In this document: positions 1 to 8,977 of the stretch, piece after piece
Position numbering within the stretch: position 1 is the first letter of the stretch
Layout of the letters: every line of letters starts with the position of its first letter
The notes under the pieces: model-generated
What the model was told of the DNA's origin: nothing
The model's database searches: none
What the model saw: the letters and a program-made list of their open reading frames with translations, nothing else
Assembly (NCBI GenBank): GCA_002841545.1
Contig: PGZZ01000002.1
Span: 248,001 to 312,000, forward strand
Direction: 5' to 3'
Length of the DNA stretch: 64,000 nucleotides
From: Firmicutes bacterium HGW-Firmicutes-16
Lineage (GTDB): Bacteria; Bacillota; Clostridia; Oscillospirales; Oscillospiraceae
Translations under genes and position numbers: made by a program

Positions 1-9
1 GCGTAATTA

Positions 10-37
10 TTGACAATCACATTGATAAGTATATAAT
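10..37 (+). promoter_or_regulatory. Sigma-A promoter of the Mrp-family gene
   Basis: A consensus -35 TTGACA (10-15) and -10 TATAAT (32-37) are separated by 16 bp. They lie 40 bp upstream of the first coding region, whose ribosome site AGGA is at 61-64. Confidence 0.8.
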
Positions 38-76
38 ATTATCGTAACAAAGGCGTTGAAAGGATAAGTATTTCAT

Positions 77-910
77 ATGAGCGATAATTCATTAAACGGG
101 ACTCCAGGAAAGGAGCTGCCCAAAATAACTATTAAAAGAGCGAAAAACGCTCTAACCACTGACCCACCTCATGAACTGTCGAAAATCAAAAAGGTAATCG
201 GGGTTATGAGTGGTAAGGGAGGCGTAGGCAAGTCGCTGATAACTTCCCTTCTTGCCGTAAATATGCAGGCAATGGGATATAAATCGGCGATACTTGACGC
301 AGATATTACGGGTCCCTCCATCCCCCGCACCTTCGGTGTTTCCGGTCAGCCGGATGCGGACGAAGTCGGGATGTACCCTATTAGGAGCAGAACAGGCATC
401 GACCTGATGTCGATAAACTTCCTGCTACCCAATGACACAGACCCGGTTATCTGGCGCGGGCCCGTCATCGGCGGAGCTGTCAAGCAGTTCTGGACGGATG
501 TTATCTGGGAAAATGAGGAATTTCTGTTTATTGATATGCCTCCCGGCACCGGCGACGTTGCGTTGACGGTGTTCCAGTCCATTCCTGTGAATGGAATCAT
601 CGTTGTGACCTCTCCGCAGGAGCTTGTCGGCATGATAGTCGAAAAAGCCGTGAAGATGGCTGAGAAGATGAACATACCCGTTATCGGTCTTGTTGAGAAC
701 ATGAGCTATACTGTTTGCCCTCACTGCGGCGAAAAGTTTTCTGTTTTCGGCGAGAGCCATATTGACGAAATAGCTGAAAAATATGGCGTCAGAACGGTAT
801 GCAAGCTGCCGTTTGATCCTGAACTTGCGGCTTTGGTTGATAAGGGCGAGATTGAAACCTACCAAAAGGACGTGCTGCACGCGCTTGTCAAGATGCTGAT
901 GTTCATGTAA
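77..910 (+). CDS. Mrp/NBP35-family Fe-S cluster carrier ATPase
   Basis: This 277-residue protein is a P-loop ATPase of the Mrp/NBP35/ApbC family, which bind a [4Fe-4S] cluster and hand it to apo-enzymes in the cytoplasm. The deviant Walker A motif SGKGGVGKS lies at residues 45-53, a DMPPGTGD motif at 153-160, and the cluster-bridging CPHC motif at 214-217. The length is typical of the short bacterial form without an N-terminal DUF59 domain. The ATG is preceded by AGGA and a consensus promoter. It is monocistronic, with a bidirectional terminator after it. The family is clear; the client proteins are not. The neighbouring molybdenum hydroxylases and MoaA are Fe-S enzymes, but a link to them is only a guess. 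Confidence 0.93.
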   Translation: MSDNSLNGTPGKELPKITIKRAKNALTTDPPHELSKIKKVIGVMSGKGGVGKSLITSLLAVNMQAMGYKSAILDADITGPSIPRTFGVSGQPDADEVGMYPIRSRTGIDLMSINFLLPNDTDPVIWRGPVIGGAVKQFWTDVIWENEEFLFIDMPPGTGDVALTVFQSIPVNGIIVVTSPQELVGMIVEKAVKMAEKMNIPVIGLVENMSYTVCPHCGEKFSVFGESHIDEIAEKYGVRTVCKLPFDPELAALVDKGEIETYQKDVLHALVKMLMFM

Positions 911-929
911 TAATAAGAATAATTATAAT

Positions 930-972
930 AAAGGACACAGGCTCCACTACCTTTTGGAGCCTGTGTCCTTTT
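930..972. terminator. Bidirectional intrinsic terminator
   Basis: A perfect stem of about 17 bp (930-946 with 955-971) is flanked by A-runs on the left and T-runs on the right. It sits between the convergent Mrp and HAD genes and can stop transcription from both sides. Confidence 0.9.
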
Positions 973-974
973 CA

Positions 975-1622
975 TCAGAAAAGCGTGTAACTTTTTCTGT
1001 AGTCAGTGATGTAATAATCCGAAACAGCTTTGATCTCGTCCTGCAGATAGTCCTGAGAGTCGTCATAAATACCAGCGACGGGAAATCCCGCGTTCTTTGC
1101 CGTTTTTATGGCGTATAGGGTATCCTCAAAGACAAGCGTCTCCGCTTTGGGTGTCCCCAGACATTCAAGCGCCTTTTCAAAAATCAGCGGTTCTTCCTTG
1201 CCAGCGCCGACCGCGCCGGTGGTGAAAATCGCGGAAAAGTACCCCAGAAGGCCGTTGTTTTCCAACACCAAATCGACAAGATGTCTGTCGGTCGCAGTAG
1301 CCACAACCATTGGAATTCCGCGTTCCTTTAGCCTGTCCAACAGAAGAAGCACACCCTCCTTAGGGCTTACCTCATCGCGGTACATCGGCCACAAGAGCGC
1401 GTTCACGCCGGCATATATCTCTTCATTTGTCTTTTTCAGCCCGTATTTATTTCTAAAATAGTCGGCCGTTTCAAAAACTGTCAGCGTTTTTGTTTCTTCT
1501 CTCAAATTCTCGCTTGGTGTTGCTCCGCAGGAAATTAGGTACCTTTTTCCCACATCTCTCCAGATGAACATGGAGTCCGTCAAGGTTCCATCCATGTCAA
1601 AAATTGCGCCTGAAATCTTCAT
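975..1622 (-). CDS. HAD-superfamily hydrolase, beta-phosphoglucomutase-like
   Basis: This 215-residue protein has the haloacid dehalogenase nucleophile motif DMDGT at residues 9-13, a helical cap after it, and the later motifs VATATD and VFEDT. It belongs to subfamily IA, which includes sugar-phosphate phosphatases and beta-phosphoglucomutases. The substrate cannot be read from sequence. It is the last gene of a leftward operon, starting 3 bp after the thiamine pyrophosphokinase stop. A cytoplasmic phosphatase of general use is most likely. Confidence 0.85.
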   Translation of the reverse strand: MKISGAIFDMDGTLTDSMFIWRDVGKRYLISCGATPSENLREETKTLTVFETADYFRNKYGLKKTNEEIYAGVNALLWPMYRDEVSPKEGVLLLLDRLKERGIPMVVATATDRHLVDLVLENNGLLGYFSAIFTTGAVGAGKEEPLIFEKALECLGTPKAETLVFEDTLYAIKTAKNAGFPVAGIYDDSQDYLQDEIKAVSDYYITDYRKSYTLF

Positions 1623-1625
1623 ATT

Positions 1626-2297
1626 CTATCCTTTGTTGTTTAGTAATATATTATTTTTCTCTGTATTTTCGTGGCTAAATTCCGAAGCGTTCCACATAAC
1701 CAGAAGAAGTCCGTTTTTTACTGAAACGCGAGACGGAACCCCAGTAAATTCGTTGCTCACACCGAGCGGATAATCGTTTGTTAGCGTATGGTCGGTGAGC
1801 GGATATTTAAGCCCCGTGAGATCAACGCCCTCCGCCTTGCTGCCGTGGCAGAGAACAGAAATCGTACCCTTCATTTCACCGTCAAAACTGATGCTGCCAT
1901 TTTTAATAATTGTGCAGACGCAGCCGCGCCCGACAAGATAGCCTTTGGTGTTGCGGTTCGCGATATAAGCAAGCGTCTGGATGTTCGCATATTCGTGATC
2001 TAGCCTTCCGCCAAGTCCGCCGTAAATGATTATCGTTTCCGCATCGCGAAACAGTGCTTCGTGTATGGCGAGGAGCATATCGGTATCATCTTTTTCCGGC
2101 TTGTGCGCAACTACGTTCTCGCCCGAGGGCGTTTCACCAAGAGAATCGAAATCACCGACAATGAGATCAGGAACGATGCCCGCGTTTTTAAGATGATTTA
2201 GTCCTGCGTCTGCCGCAATGACAAAAGCTCCTTCCGGAATTACAAGCCTTGTGCCGCTCATATCCCCTGCCCCAACAACACAAAATATCTTGCTCAT
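1626..2297 (-). CDS. thiN: Thiamine pyrophosphokinase
   Basis: This 223-residue enzyme transfers pyrophosphate from ATP to thiamine to give thiamine diphosphate. The family motifs are present: DFDS at 49-52, KDDTD at 69-73 and GGLGGRLDH at 93-101, the Asp-rich pieces binding Mg-ATP. The length fits the bacterial ThiN/TNK family. Its ATG overlaps the stop of the upstream nucleotidyltransferase by 4 bp (ATGA), suggesting translational coupling, and the HAD gene follows after 3 bp. No TPP riboswitch is visible upstream. Confidence 0.93.
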   Translation of the reverse strand: MSKIFCVVGAGDMSGTRLVIPEGAFVIAADAGLNHLKNAGIVPDLIVGDFDSLGETPSGENVVAHKPEKDDTDMLLAIHEALFRDAETIIIYGGLGGRLDHEYANIQTLAYIANRNTKGYLVGRGCVCTIIKNGSISFDGEMKGTISVLCHGSKAEGVDLTGLKYPLTDHTLTNDYPLGVSNEFTGVPSRVSVKNGLLLVMWNASEFSHENTEKNNILLNNKG

Positions 2298-3034
2298 CTA
2301 AGTAATATTTCTTCAGTCTGACGAAGCTGCTCGGGTGTGTTGACGCCGATTATCTCATAGCCAAGCTCGCGAAAGCAGACGCCGACTTTATGCTCTCTTT
2401 GCTTAAGAAGCAAGGGCGCATCTGTCAGGTAGTACTCTCCCTGCGAGTTATCGCTCCTCAGCTCCGTAAGCACACTGCGGAGCGCGGCGGCATCGAACAC
2501 ATAGACTCCGCTGTTGAGCTCTTTTATATTCTTCTGTTCCGGTGTTGCGTCCTTGTCCTCGACCATACCGCAGAATTCTCCGTTGCAGTCGCGCAGGATG
2601 CGTCCATAAGGCAGGTTTAGCTCGCTTGTTCCGCTCAGAATAGTGCAGACGTTATCGGAGGCGTTATGAGCATCGATTAGCGCACGATAGGTTTCGCGCT
2701 TTAATAGCGGCATATCGCCGCAACAGACTATGAGTTGACCGTTATAGCCCTCAAGCTGCAAAAACGCCGCCATAACTGCATGCCCTGTTCCGAGCTGCTC
2801 CTTTTGCTCCGCAAAAGTATATTCTGAGAAGGCATCGATAACGCTTTCCTTTTGATAGCCCACGACTATAATACAGTCCTTATTCGGAATAAAATCCAGC
2901 GCGGATAGAACGTGAGCCAAAAGAGGCTTGCCCGCCGCAATACGCATGACCTTTGGGAGCGAGTTTCCCTCGGTCTGGAGCCTTGTGCCTTTGCCTGCGG
3001 CAAGAATAACCGCTTTTAAGTTAGGTTTGTTCAT
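2294..3034 (-). CDS. Sugar-1-phosphate nucleotidyltransferase, GlmU N-terminal type
   Basis: This 246-residue protein matches the pyrophosphorylase half of GlmU: LAAGKGTR at residues 11-18 is the nucleotide-binding signature, KVM follows at 28-30, and GTGHAVMAA and CGDMPLL appear later. The left-handed beta-helix acetyltransferase half of GlmU is missing, so it is a stand-alone nucleotidyltransferase, perhaps making UDP-GlcNAc or another NDP-sugar. A longer reading frame reaches 3145, but the ATG at 3034 is preceded by a GGGGG ribosome site and avoids overlapping the upstream gene. It is co-transcribed with thiN and the HAD gene. Confidence 0.85.
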   Translation of the reverse strand: MNKPNLKAVILAAGKGTRLQTEGNSLPKVMRIAAGKPLLAHVLSALDFIPNKDCIIVVGYQKESVIDAFSEYTFAEQKEQLGTGHAVMAAFLQLEGYNGQLIVCCGDMPLLKRETYRALIDAHNASDNVCTILSGTSELNLPYGRILRDCNGEFCGMVEDKDATPEQKNIKELNSGVYVFDAAALRSVLTELRSDNSQGEYYLTDAPLLLKQREHKVGVCFRELGYEIIGVNTPEQLRQTEEILLR

Positions 3035-3071
3035 GAATGACCCCCAAAATTCGCGAAATAAGTACAGTCTG

Positions 3072-4151
3072 TCACACCATAGTTTCACGTAGAGGCATGA
3101 GTGTGACATGATGAGATGAAGCATATTGAAGAACGTATGGAACAATGCTGTCGGTATTCTCGGTTACATTAATGATAATCGAAGTATAACCGACTATGTC
3201 ATCAAGCTTCGATGTAATATCTAAGGAGCGTTTTGCAGTTGATAAGATTTCAATTGCAGGATCGAAATACGCATAGCCGTTACTCCCTGCGTAGGCCTCT
3301 GCGTTCTCTGAAATCGAAACAGAAGAGAATATCAGCGTCGGTCTAATCTGTGCCGCTTCAAAAATCAGGTCGGCTGCCTGTATACATTCTTGCTCGGGCG
3401 AAGAAGCGCAATAGATGCCGATACTGTGACCTGAGCCACAGATTCGCCGGATTACATCGGGTGATGTGGCGACCTCGCTCGCCGTCACGAAAAAGCAGAC
3501 CTTCGCCGAGTAGTTGTCGAGACTATCCAGCAGTTTTTCGCTCGGAAGACCGATAAAGCTAAGAGAAGCGCTTGCGACTTCCGTCTCGTTATCGCTCGTT
3601 ACCGGCTTGGACGGTGTCGGTGTCGGTGTAGCGGGAGCTGTCGTGCCGTAATACTCATTATAGCGGGTACGCATAAGCGATGAAGCCGCATTCAGGAATT
3701 GAGAATCAGTGAGAACTTCCCCTCCGTTTTTTATTCTGATAATATCACCGTAGCCGTCACCGCTGATATAAGAATAATAGAGACTAAAATATTGGCATAC
3801 CCACGCTACGGGAACATAGACCTGGCCGTTTTTAAGCGTTGCCGACACGGATAAAATATTGCCGGAGCCATCAGTGCTGTTTCCCGATGCCAGCTCGAAA
3901 AACACCTGTTTTGTAGAGTTGTAAAGTAGTGCAGTCGATTTGGAATCATAGTTTAAATAGACTCCGTAAGTAGAAAACACCTTGGCGGGTACGTAAGCAA
4001 TGCCGCCGACAAAGGTTGTCATTGAGCCAGTGTCAAGCAGCAGGTCGTTCGTGGCAGTAAAACAAAGCCCTGAGTTGTCGGCGTTCGCCGTCTGAATAAA
4101 CGGCGCTAAAAACAGTATTACCAGCATAACGGCGATTATTTTTCGTTGCAT
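3072..4151 (-). CDS. Secreted stalk-domain protein with degenerate polysaccharide deacetylase-like domain
   Basis: This protein of about 359 residues begins with a Sec signal peptide (basic start, hydrophobic core, cleavage near ANA-D around residue 24). A region similar to the copper amine oxidase N-terminal-like stalk domain follows, then a Thr/Pro linker (TPTPTPSKP). The C-terminal half resembles a NodB deacetylase (CFFVTASEVATSPDVIRRI, then GHSIG), but the usual metal-binding Asp and His set is not evident. It is probably a non-catalytic or altered cell-wall protein. The ATG at 4151 is chosen because a GGGGGA ribosome site lies just upstream. It is the first gene of the leftward operon. 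Confidence 0.65.
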   Translation of the reverse strand: MQRKIIAVMLVILFLAPFIQTANADNSGLCFTATNDLLLDTGSMTTFVGGIAYVPAKVFSTYGVYLNYDSKSTALLYNSTKQVFFELASGNSTDGSGNILSVSATLKNGQVYVPVAWVCQYFSLYYSYISGDGYGDIIRIKNGGEVLTDSQFLNAASSLMRTRYNEYYGTTAPATPTPTPSKPVTSDNETEVASASLSFIGLPSEKLLDSLDNYSAKVCFFVTASEVATSPDVIRRICGSGHSIGIYCASSPEQECIQAADLIFEAAQIRPTLIFSSVSISENAEAYAGSNGYAYFDPAIEILSTAKRSLDITSKLDDIVGYTSIIINVTENTDSIVPYVLQYASSHHVTLMPLRETMV

Positions 4152-4316
4152 GGTTTCCCCCTGTGAGATCAGCACAATCTAGTTTATTATGAATTAAAAC
4201 AACGTGAAATTTAATAATTAAATCAACTTAAAGTATTCTAACACATCTTATCTATTCAGGCAAGTAAGCGCTTATCGAAAAACGAAATATTGAGCCTTAA
4301 ACGGGGGAATTTGGTG

Positions 4317-4345
4317 TTGACAAAGTGTGATTTACATTGTACAAT
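4317..4345 (+). promoter_or_regulatory. tRNA operon promoter
   Basis: A consensus TTGACA (4317-4322) and TACAAT (4340-4345) are 17 bp apart and end 14 bp before the mature 5' end of tRNA-Asp. Confidence 0.85.
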
Positions 4346-4359
4346 AGCAAAGCGCTTGT

Positions 4360-4436
4360 GGCCCAGTAGTTCAGTTGGTTAGAACGCCAGCCTGTCACGC
4401 TGGAGGTCGACGGTTCGAGCCCGTTCTGGGTCGCCA
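4360..4436 (+). tRNA. tRNA-Asp (anticodon GTC)
   Basis: A complete 77-nt cloverleaf has a GGCCCAG/CTGGGTC acceptor stem, anticodon loop CTGTCAC giving GTC, T-loop TTCGAGC, and an encoded CCA tail. It is the first of a two-tRNA transcript; tRNA-Thr begins 6 nt later. Confidence 0.97.
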
Positions 4437-4441
4437 TAAAC

Positions 4442-4517
4442 GCATCTATAGCTCAGTCGGCAGAGCGCGTCCTTGGTAAGGACGAGGTCTCCAGTTCGAA
4501 TCTGGATAGATGCTCCA
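4442..4517 (+). tRNA. tRNA-Thr (anticodon GGT)
   Basis: A complete 76-nt cloverleaf has GCATCTA/TAGATGC acceptor arms, loop TTGGTAA giving anticodon GGT, T-loop TTCGAAT and an encoded CCA. Its last 18 nt recur exactly at 5274-5291. Confidence 0.97.
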
Positions 4518-4555
4518 AAAAGTCCTGTAATCTCAATGATTACAGGACTTTTTAG
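4518..4555 (+). terminator. Intrinsic terminator of the tRNA-Asp/Thr transcript
   Basis: The stem AAAGTCCTGTAATC/GATTACAGGACTTT with a 5-nt loop runs into a T-run directly after the tRNA-Thr CCA. Confidence 0.92.
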
Positions 4556-4772
4556 TTTACTTCATTACACTTTCAATTACTATCTAGTCCCACTTTTAGC
4601 CCCACAAAAACGAATGGTATATAAACAACATACAATAACCCCTCATTGATATCAAGTCTATGAGGGATTATTCATTATAATATTACGTCCCAATTCCATA
4701 CCTTCTATTCCCCATTTCCGCCCCTCCGTAATATACTATAGTGAACGATTGTGCAAAGGGGGGCGTTATTAT

Positions 4773-5198
4773 ATGTCAACTGGTACATGCGGCTGCTCGG
4801 AGGATACGAGATTTGCTGCGATTAGGAGGATAGATGCGGGCGCTGACAACATACGTGGAGGAATTTTCGATATCAGATTCGGCTTAAACAGTATTGAGAG
4901 CGGCTTTATAACTGCCGGGACTAACCGATGCTGCGAGGGCGCAGCGGACTGCGCAGAAGGCGCCCGCGACATCGCAGCGGGATTGAGAGTGCTCCGGCCC
5001 GAGCTGAGCCGCGCGGAGAGACGAGAAACCTGCGAGGGACTCCGCGATATCCAGAGAGGAATCTTCGGGATAAACGAAGGCGTACGGCGCGTTCGGCAGG
5101 GAAACTTCCAAAGAGGAATCTGCATGATCGAAGCCGGGAAGTGCTCAATATCGGAGGGCTTAGCCGATATCCTTGGTGCTCTGTGCGGCATACTGTGA
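4773..5198 (+). CDS. Gly-heptad repeat protein of unknown function
   Basis: A family could not be recognised. The 141-residue product is built of roughly seven-residue units with Gly at the end and Ile, Leu or Cys in the middle, for example IRRIDAG, ADNIRGG, IFDIRFG, LNSIESG, then after a charged centre IFGINEG, VRRVRQG, ICMIEAG, KCSISEG. Such spacing would give small-residue faces on helices, as in glycine zippers, or a beta-stacked repeat. There are about nine Cys residues and no signal peptide. The ATG at 4773 is chosen because AAGGGGGG lies 9 nt upstream. The gene lies alone between tRNA-Thr and a duplicated tRNA-Thr 3' end. Reading frames on the other strand share the region, but this frame has the ribosome site and the regular repeat. 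Confidence 0.65.
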   Translation: MSTGTCGCSEDTRFAAIRRIDAGADNIRGGIFDIRFGLNSIESGFITAGTNRCCEGAADCAEGARDIAAGLRVLRPELSRAERRETCEGLRDIQRGIFGINEGVRRVRQGNFQRGICMIEAGKCSISEGLADILGALCGIL

Positions 5199-5273
5199 AA
5201 AACAATGGTGGTAGCATAGCAGCTTTTGGACTTACCATGGGAAAGAAGAGACAAAAAAGAGTCTCTAATTCTG

Positions 5274-5291
5274 ATCTGGATAGATGCTCCA
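5274..5291 (+). pseudogene. Duplicated 3' end of tRNA-Thr (att-like or tRNA remnant)
   Basis: Eighteen bases, ATCTGGATAGATGCTCCA, are identical to the 3' end of tRNA-Thr at 4500-4517. The preceding 20 bases are still partly alike. As at the true tRNA, an intrinsic terminator follows at once. It is either the decayed 3' end of a second tRNA copy or an attachment-site duplicate left by an element that entered at the tRNA. Confidence 0.75.
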
Positions 5292-5293
5292 TT

Positions 5294-5328
5294 AAAAAAC
5301 CTGTATTCTTCATGAATACAGGTTTTTT
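5294..5328 (+). terminator. Intrinsic terminator
   Basis: The 15-bp stem AAAAAACCTGTATTC/GAATACAGGTTTTTT with a 5-nt loop is symmetric in A and T, so it can work in both directions. It lies between the Gly-heptad gene and the leftward cyclase-like gene. Confidence 0.9.
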
Positions 5329-5339
5329 GTTGAGTATTA

Positions 5340-6188
5340 TTATCGATATTCGTCTTCGAAGCTGGCGCAGTTACTAGTGAAATCGAATATCACCTTTTTG
5401 CCCTTGCTGAAATGATAGCGGACACGGCTTGATATGCTTTCGCGTATCCGTCTCGTCATCGCGCCCTGCACAGGCGCAGACAGTAGCTCGCTGGCTCCTT
5501 TCTGGTGATGAACTGCCAAGGTATATTCGCCCTGTCTTACAATGGCAATACCGCTGCCTATAAAATCCGGTTTTGCCCCGAGATAGGTGGCAATCCTGTA
5601 CTCGACTCCACGAACTGAAATTATTCCGATTATCCCCGTAAAAGAAACGCCTAAAAACGGAATATCGGCAGCGGACAGCATAAGTGAGATGTCATCATGT
5701 AAGCATTGCGACCAAAGGTAACGCTTCGGGAAAGAGCGCCCCCTGTCCCCCTCAATGTATCCTGTTCCTTTTTCAAAATCCAGCGGCATGTCGTTAAACA
5801 TAAGAGTACCGGATACATCGTGCCTCACGCTGAATACGCTGTGACGGCACTCCATTAGCGGAACGTATTGAAACGGGCCCATGATGTCGTATTTTGGGCG
5901 CACGAGTGCTGAAAATTGCAAGTCGCCGATCAAATCCACTTCGTCGTCATGAACCTCCAGATGAATGCCCTCGAGTGAAAAGCGATTGTCCCCGATAGCA
6001 AAGGATGCATCTTTTCGGCTCATATTAACGGACTCAATGGGAAATGCAACGCAATAAGCCTTTTTATCCGTTACTATTTGAAGTGACGCTGACCTTCCGT
6101 TAATATCCTTATGCACCGCCGGAATAAACGCAAGCGCATACTCCCCTGCCTGCTGCTTAAAATACAAACCTTCGAAATAATTTTTCAT
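5340..6188 (-). CDS. Tocopherol cyclase-like family protein
   Basis: This 282-residue protein resembles the tocopherol cyclase family (a lipocalin-like beta fold) through the region GTGYIEGDRGRSFPKRYLW at 141-159, which fits the family pattern YIEkdwG...sFPkrWiW. Members occur in many Firmicutes that make no tocopherol, so true cyclase activity is unlikely; a lipid- or hydrophobic-ligand role is possible. No signal peptide is seen. GGAGG lies 7 nt before the ATG. The gene is alone, with 80 bp to the glycosyltransferase upstream. Confidence 0.75.
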   Translation of the reverse strand: MKNYFEGLYFKQQAGEYALAFIPAVHKDINGRSASLQIVTDKKAYCVAFPIESVNMSRKDASFAIGDNRFSLEGIHLEVHDDEVDLIGDLQFSALVRPKYDIMGPFQYVPLMECRHSVFSVRHDVSGTLMFNDMPLDFEKGTGYIEGDRGRSFPKRYLWSQCLHDDISLMLSAADIPFLGVSFTGIIGIISVRGVEYRIATYLGAKPDFIGSGIAIVRQGEYTLAVHHQKGASELLSAPVQGAMTRRIRESISSRVRYHFSKGKKVIFDFTSNCASFEDEYR

Positions 6189-6269
6189 TCACACGCCTCC
6201 GAACCTTGATTATTATGTCCGTCGAGCGCGTTATGATGAGGTTAAACTAAAAATTGCTTTCTTTTTTAA

Positions 6270-7409
6270 CTAATTTTTCGGATAATACCGCTCAAGCCAC
6301 GCAAGCTCGTCACGGCTCGCGTTGTCCTCATACCAGCCCTTTCCGAAGAGCCTGTGTACTCTTTGAAAATACTCCTCATACATCTTCCCGATTCTATCCA
6401 TCGAGTAGTTCTTTTCCGCCCATTCACGGCAAGCTGACGGTTTAATACGATGGATATTGTTCACCGCCCAACAGAATTCTTCAAAAACTCTGCATCTGTA
6501 GCCCGTAACTCCGTGGAGAACGGTTTCGGGGAATGCTCCCCAGTCGGTTGTGATAACAGGCGTTCCGCAGAGTTGAGATTCAACGTTGACCCCGCCGAAA
6601 GGTTCAAGATAGTAGGTTGGCATGAGCACGGCCTTGGCATTACTCAAAAGCTCCGCTCTTTCCTCAGGTCCTACAGCAGGCTTATAAACTATGTGCTTTT
6701 CGTTTCCGAGATAGAGCCCCTCTACTGGGTCGTTCAAAGAACCCTGCCCGACTATATATAGCTGATTTCCTGTTTGCTTGGCAATTTCCGATGCCGCCTG
6801 AACACCTTTCCTGCTGATTATTCTTCCGAAATACAAAAGATAATCTTGTTTCTGAGCTTTGAACGGAAAATCTGCCGGATCGAAATAGTTTGGAATAACC
6901 GCATCATACCAGGCTCCGTCATCAACATGCAGAAGGCCGTAAATGTAATGCATCCAAGCATATGACTCAAAAACGCGATGCGATGAAAAAACGCCAGAGT
7001 ACCCGATCCCTGGCTCTACTGTTAGCAAATTCACAGCGTCCGCTATCGGCTTTTGATTTACGCCCATTGTACACAGAAGTATATCCTGATCCTGCCTGTT
7101 TTCCATAATTGCAGTAATTGCACAGGTGTTAAAAAGCTGATGCGCAAAATCGTTCGGGTTCATCTTGAAAAAGCTCGTCGTTCTGTCGTAGTCTCCGTAA
7201 GTGTTTTTAAGAACCTCCTGAGATGTGACGGAAAAAAAGCGGTCACAGTTGACCTCAGAGCCTTCTACACCATAGAAATAGACCGTGTGACCGTTCTTTT
7301 TCAGCATGTTGGCCAGCTTGATTATTTTTTGCGTATATGCGCAGGAGGAGTTTCTTTTGTGCGTTTCCAAGTGAGCAAGACCAAGAAGATGGAATCGAAG
7401 CTTAGGCAT
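6270..7409 (-). CDS. Glycosyltransferase, GT4-like (GT-B fold)
   Basis: This 379-residue protein has a two-domain GT-B layout. The C-terminal domain starts with GRIISRKG at 195-202 and carries the retaining-enzyme signature EPFGGVNVE at 269-277, used to bind the sugar nucleotide. No membrane segment is seen. AAGGAG precedes the ATG. Acceptor and sugar are unknown. It lies downstream of the collagen-like gene on the same strand, with a terminator between, so glycosylation of that Thr-rich protein is possible but unproven. Confidence 0.87.
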   Translation of the reverse strand: MPKLRFHLLGLAHLETHKRNSSCAYTQKIIKLANMLKKNGHTVYFYGVEGSEVNCDRFFSVTSQEVLKNTYGDYDRTTSFFKMNPNDFAHQLFNTCAITAIMENRQDQDILLCTMGVNQKPIADAVNLLTVEPGIGYSGVFSSHRVFESYAWMHYIYGLLHVDDGAWYDAVIPNYFDPADFPFKAQKQDYLLYFGRIISRKGVQAASEIAKQTGNQLYIVGQGSLNDPVEGLYLGNEKHIVYKPAVGPEERAELLSNAKAVLMPTYYLEPFGGVNVESQLCGTPVITTDWGAFPETVLHGVTGYRCRVFEEFCWAVNNIHRIKPSACREWAEKNYSMDRIGKMYEEYFQRVHRLFGKGWYEDNASRDELAWLERYYPKN

Positions 7410-7476
7410 TTCAAACTCTCCTTTAACTGAAAATGTGCCTTTTTATACATCTATATGAAAGATTGTTAAGTAAATA

Positions 7477-7502
7477 TGGGCACCGACATTTATCGGCACC
7501 CA
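7477..7502 (-). terminator. Terminator after the collagen-like gene
   Basis: A 10-bp stem (TGGGTGCCGA with TCGGTGCCCA, two G-U pairs in the leftward RNA) is followed by TATTTA, 18 bp after the stop of the collagen-like gene. Confidence 0.65.
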
Positions 7503-7520
7503 AACATATTATAAAATACA

Positions 7521-8699
<1,179 letters not shown>

Positions 8700-8919
8700 T
8701 CAACATCATACTATGGGAGTATTTGAGATGTGTGCCGCTTATACGTCATACAATTTTTCAAAAAGGACAAAAATTGCAGTTTCGCTTAATTAATAGAGAT
8801 TTTGATTAAGATATTACAGAAAATATTATAGAATTTAGATAGTCGGCATGCTATATTTTATAAAATAGATTTAGTACTTAAGAAGGAAGCCCGCGCTATA
8901 TATACGAATACGTATTATT

Positions 8920-8966
8920 AAAAAGCAAGACCAGCCCAAATTGATTCGGGGCGGGTCTTGCTTTTT
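8920..8966 (-). terminator. Terminator ending the selenium/molybdenum hydroxylase operon
   Basis: The arms AAAAAGCAAGACC and GGTCTTGCTTTTT with a GCCC/GGGC core form a strong stem just past the XdhC-like stop at 8978. The 280-bp gap to the collagen-like gene holds otherwise only AT-rich sequence. Confidence 0.88.
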
Positions 8967-8977
8967 ATGGTGTTAAT

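Noticed and set aside
4442-5291. Full integrative element between the tRNA repeats
   Set aside because: No integrase, excisionase or replication gene lies between the repeats; only the short repeat and one small gene support it.
4769-5377. Several open frames on both strands over the Gly-heptad gene
   Set aside because: They lack ribosome sites and give Arg/Ser/Pro-rich sequence typical of out-of-frame reading.
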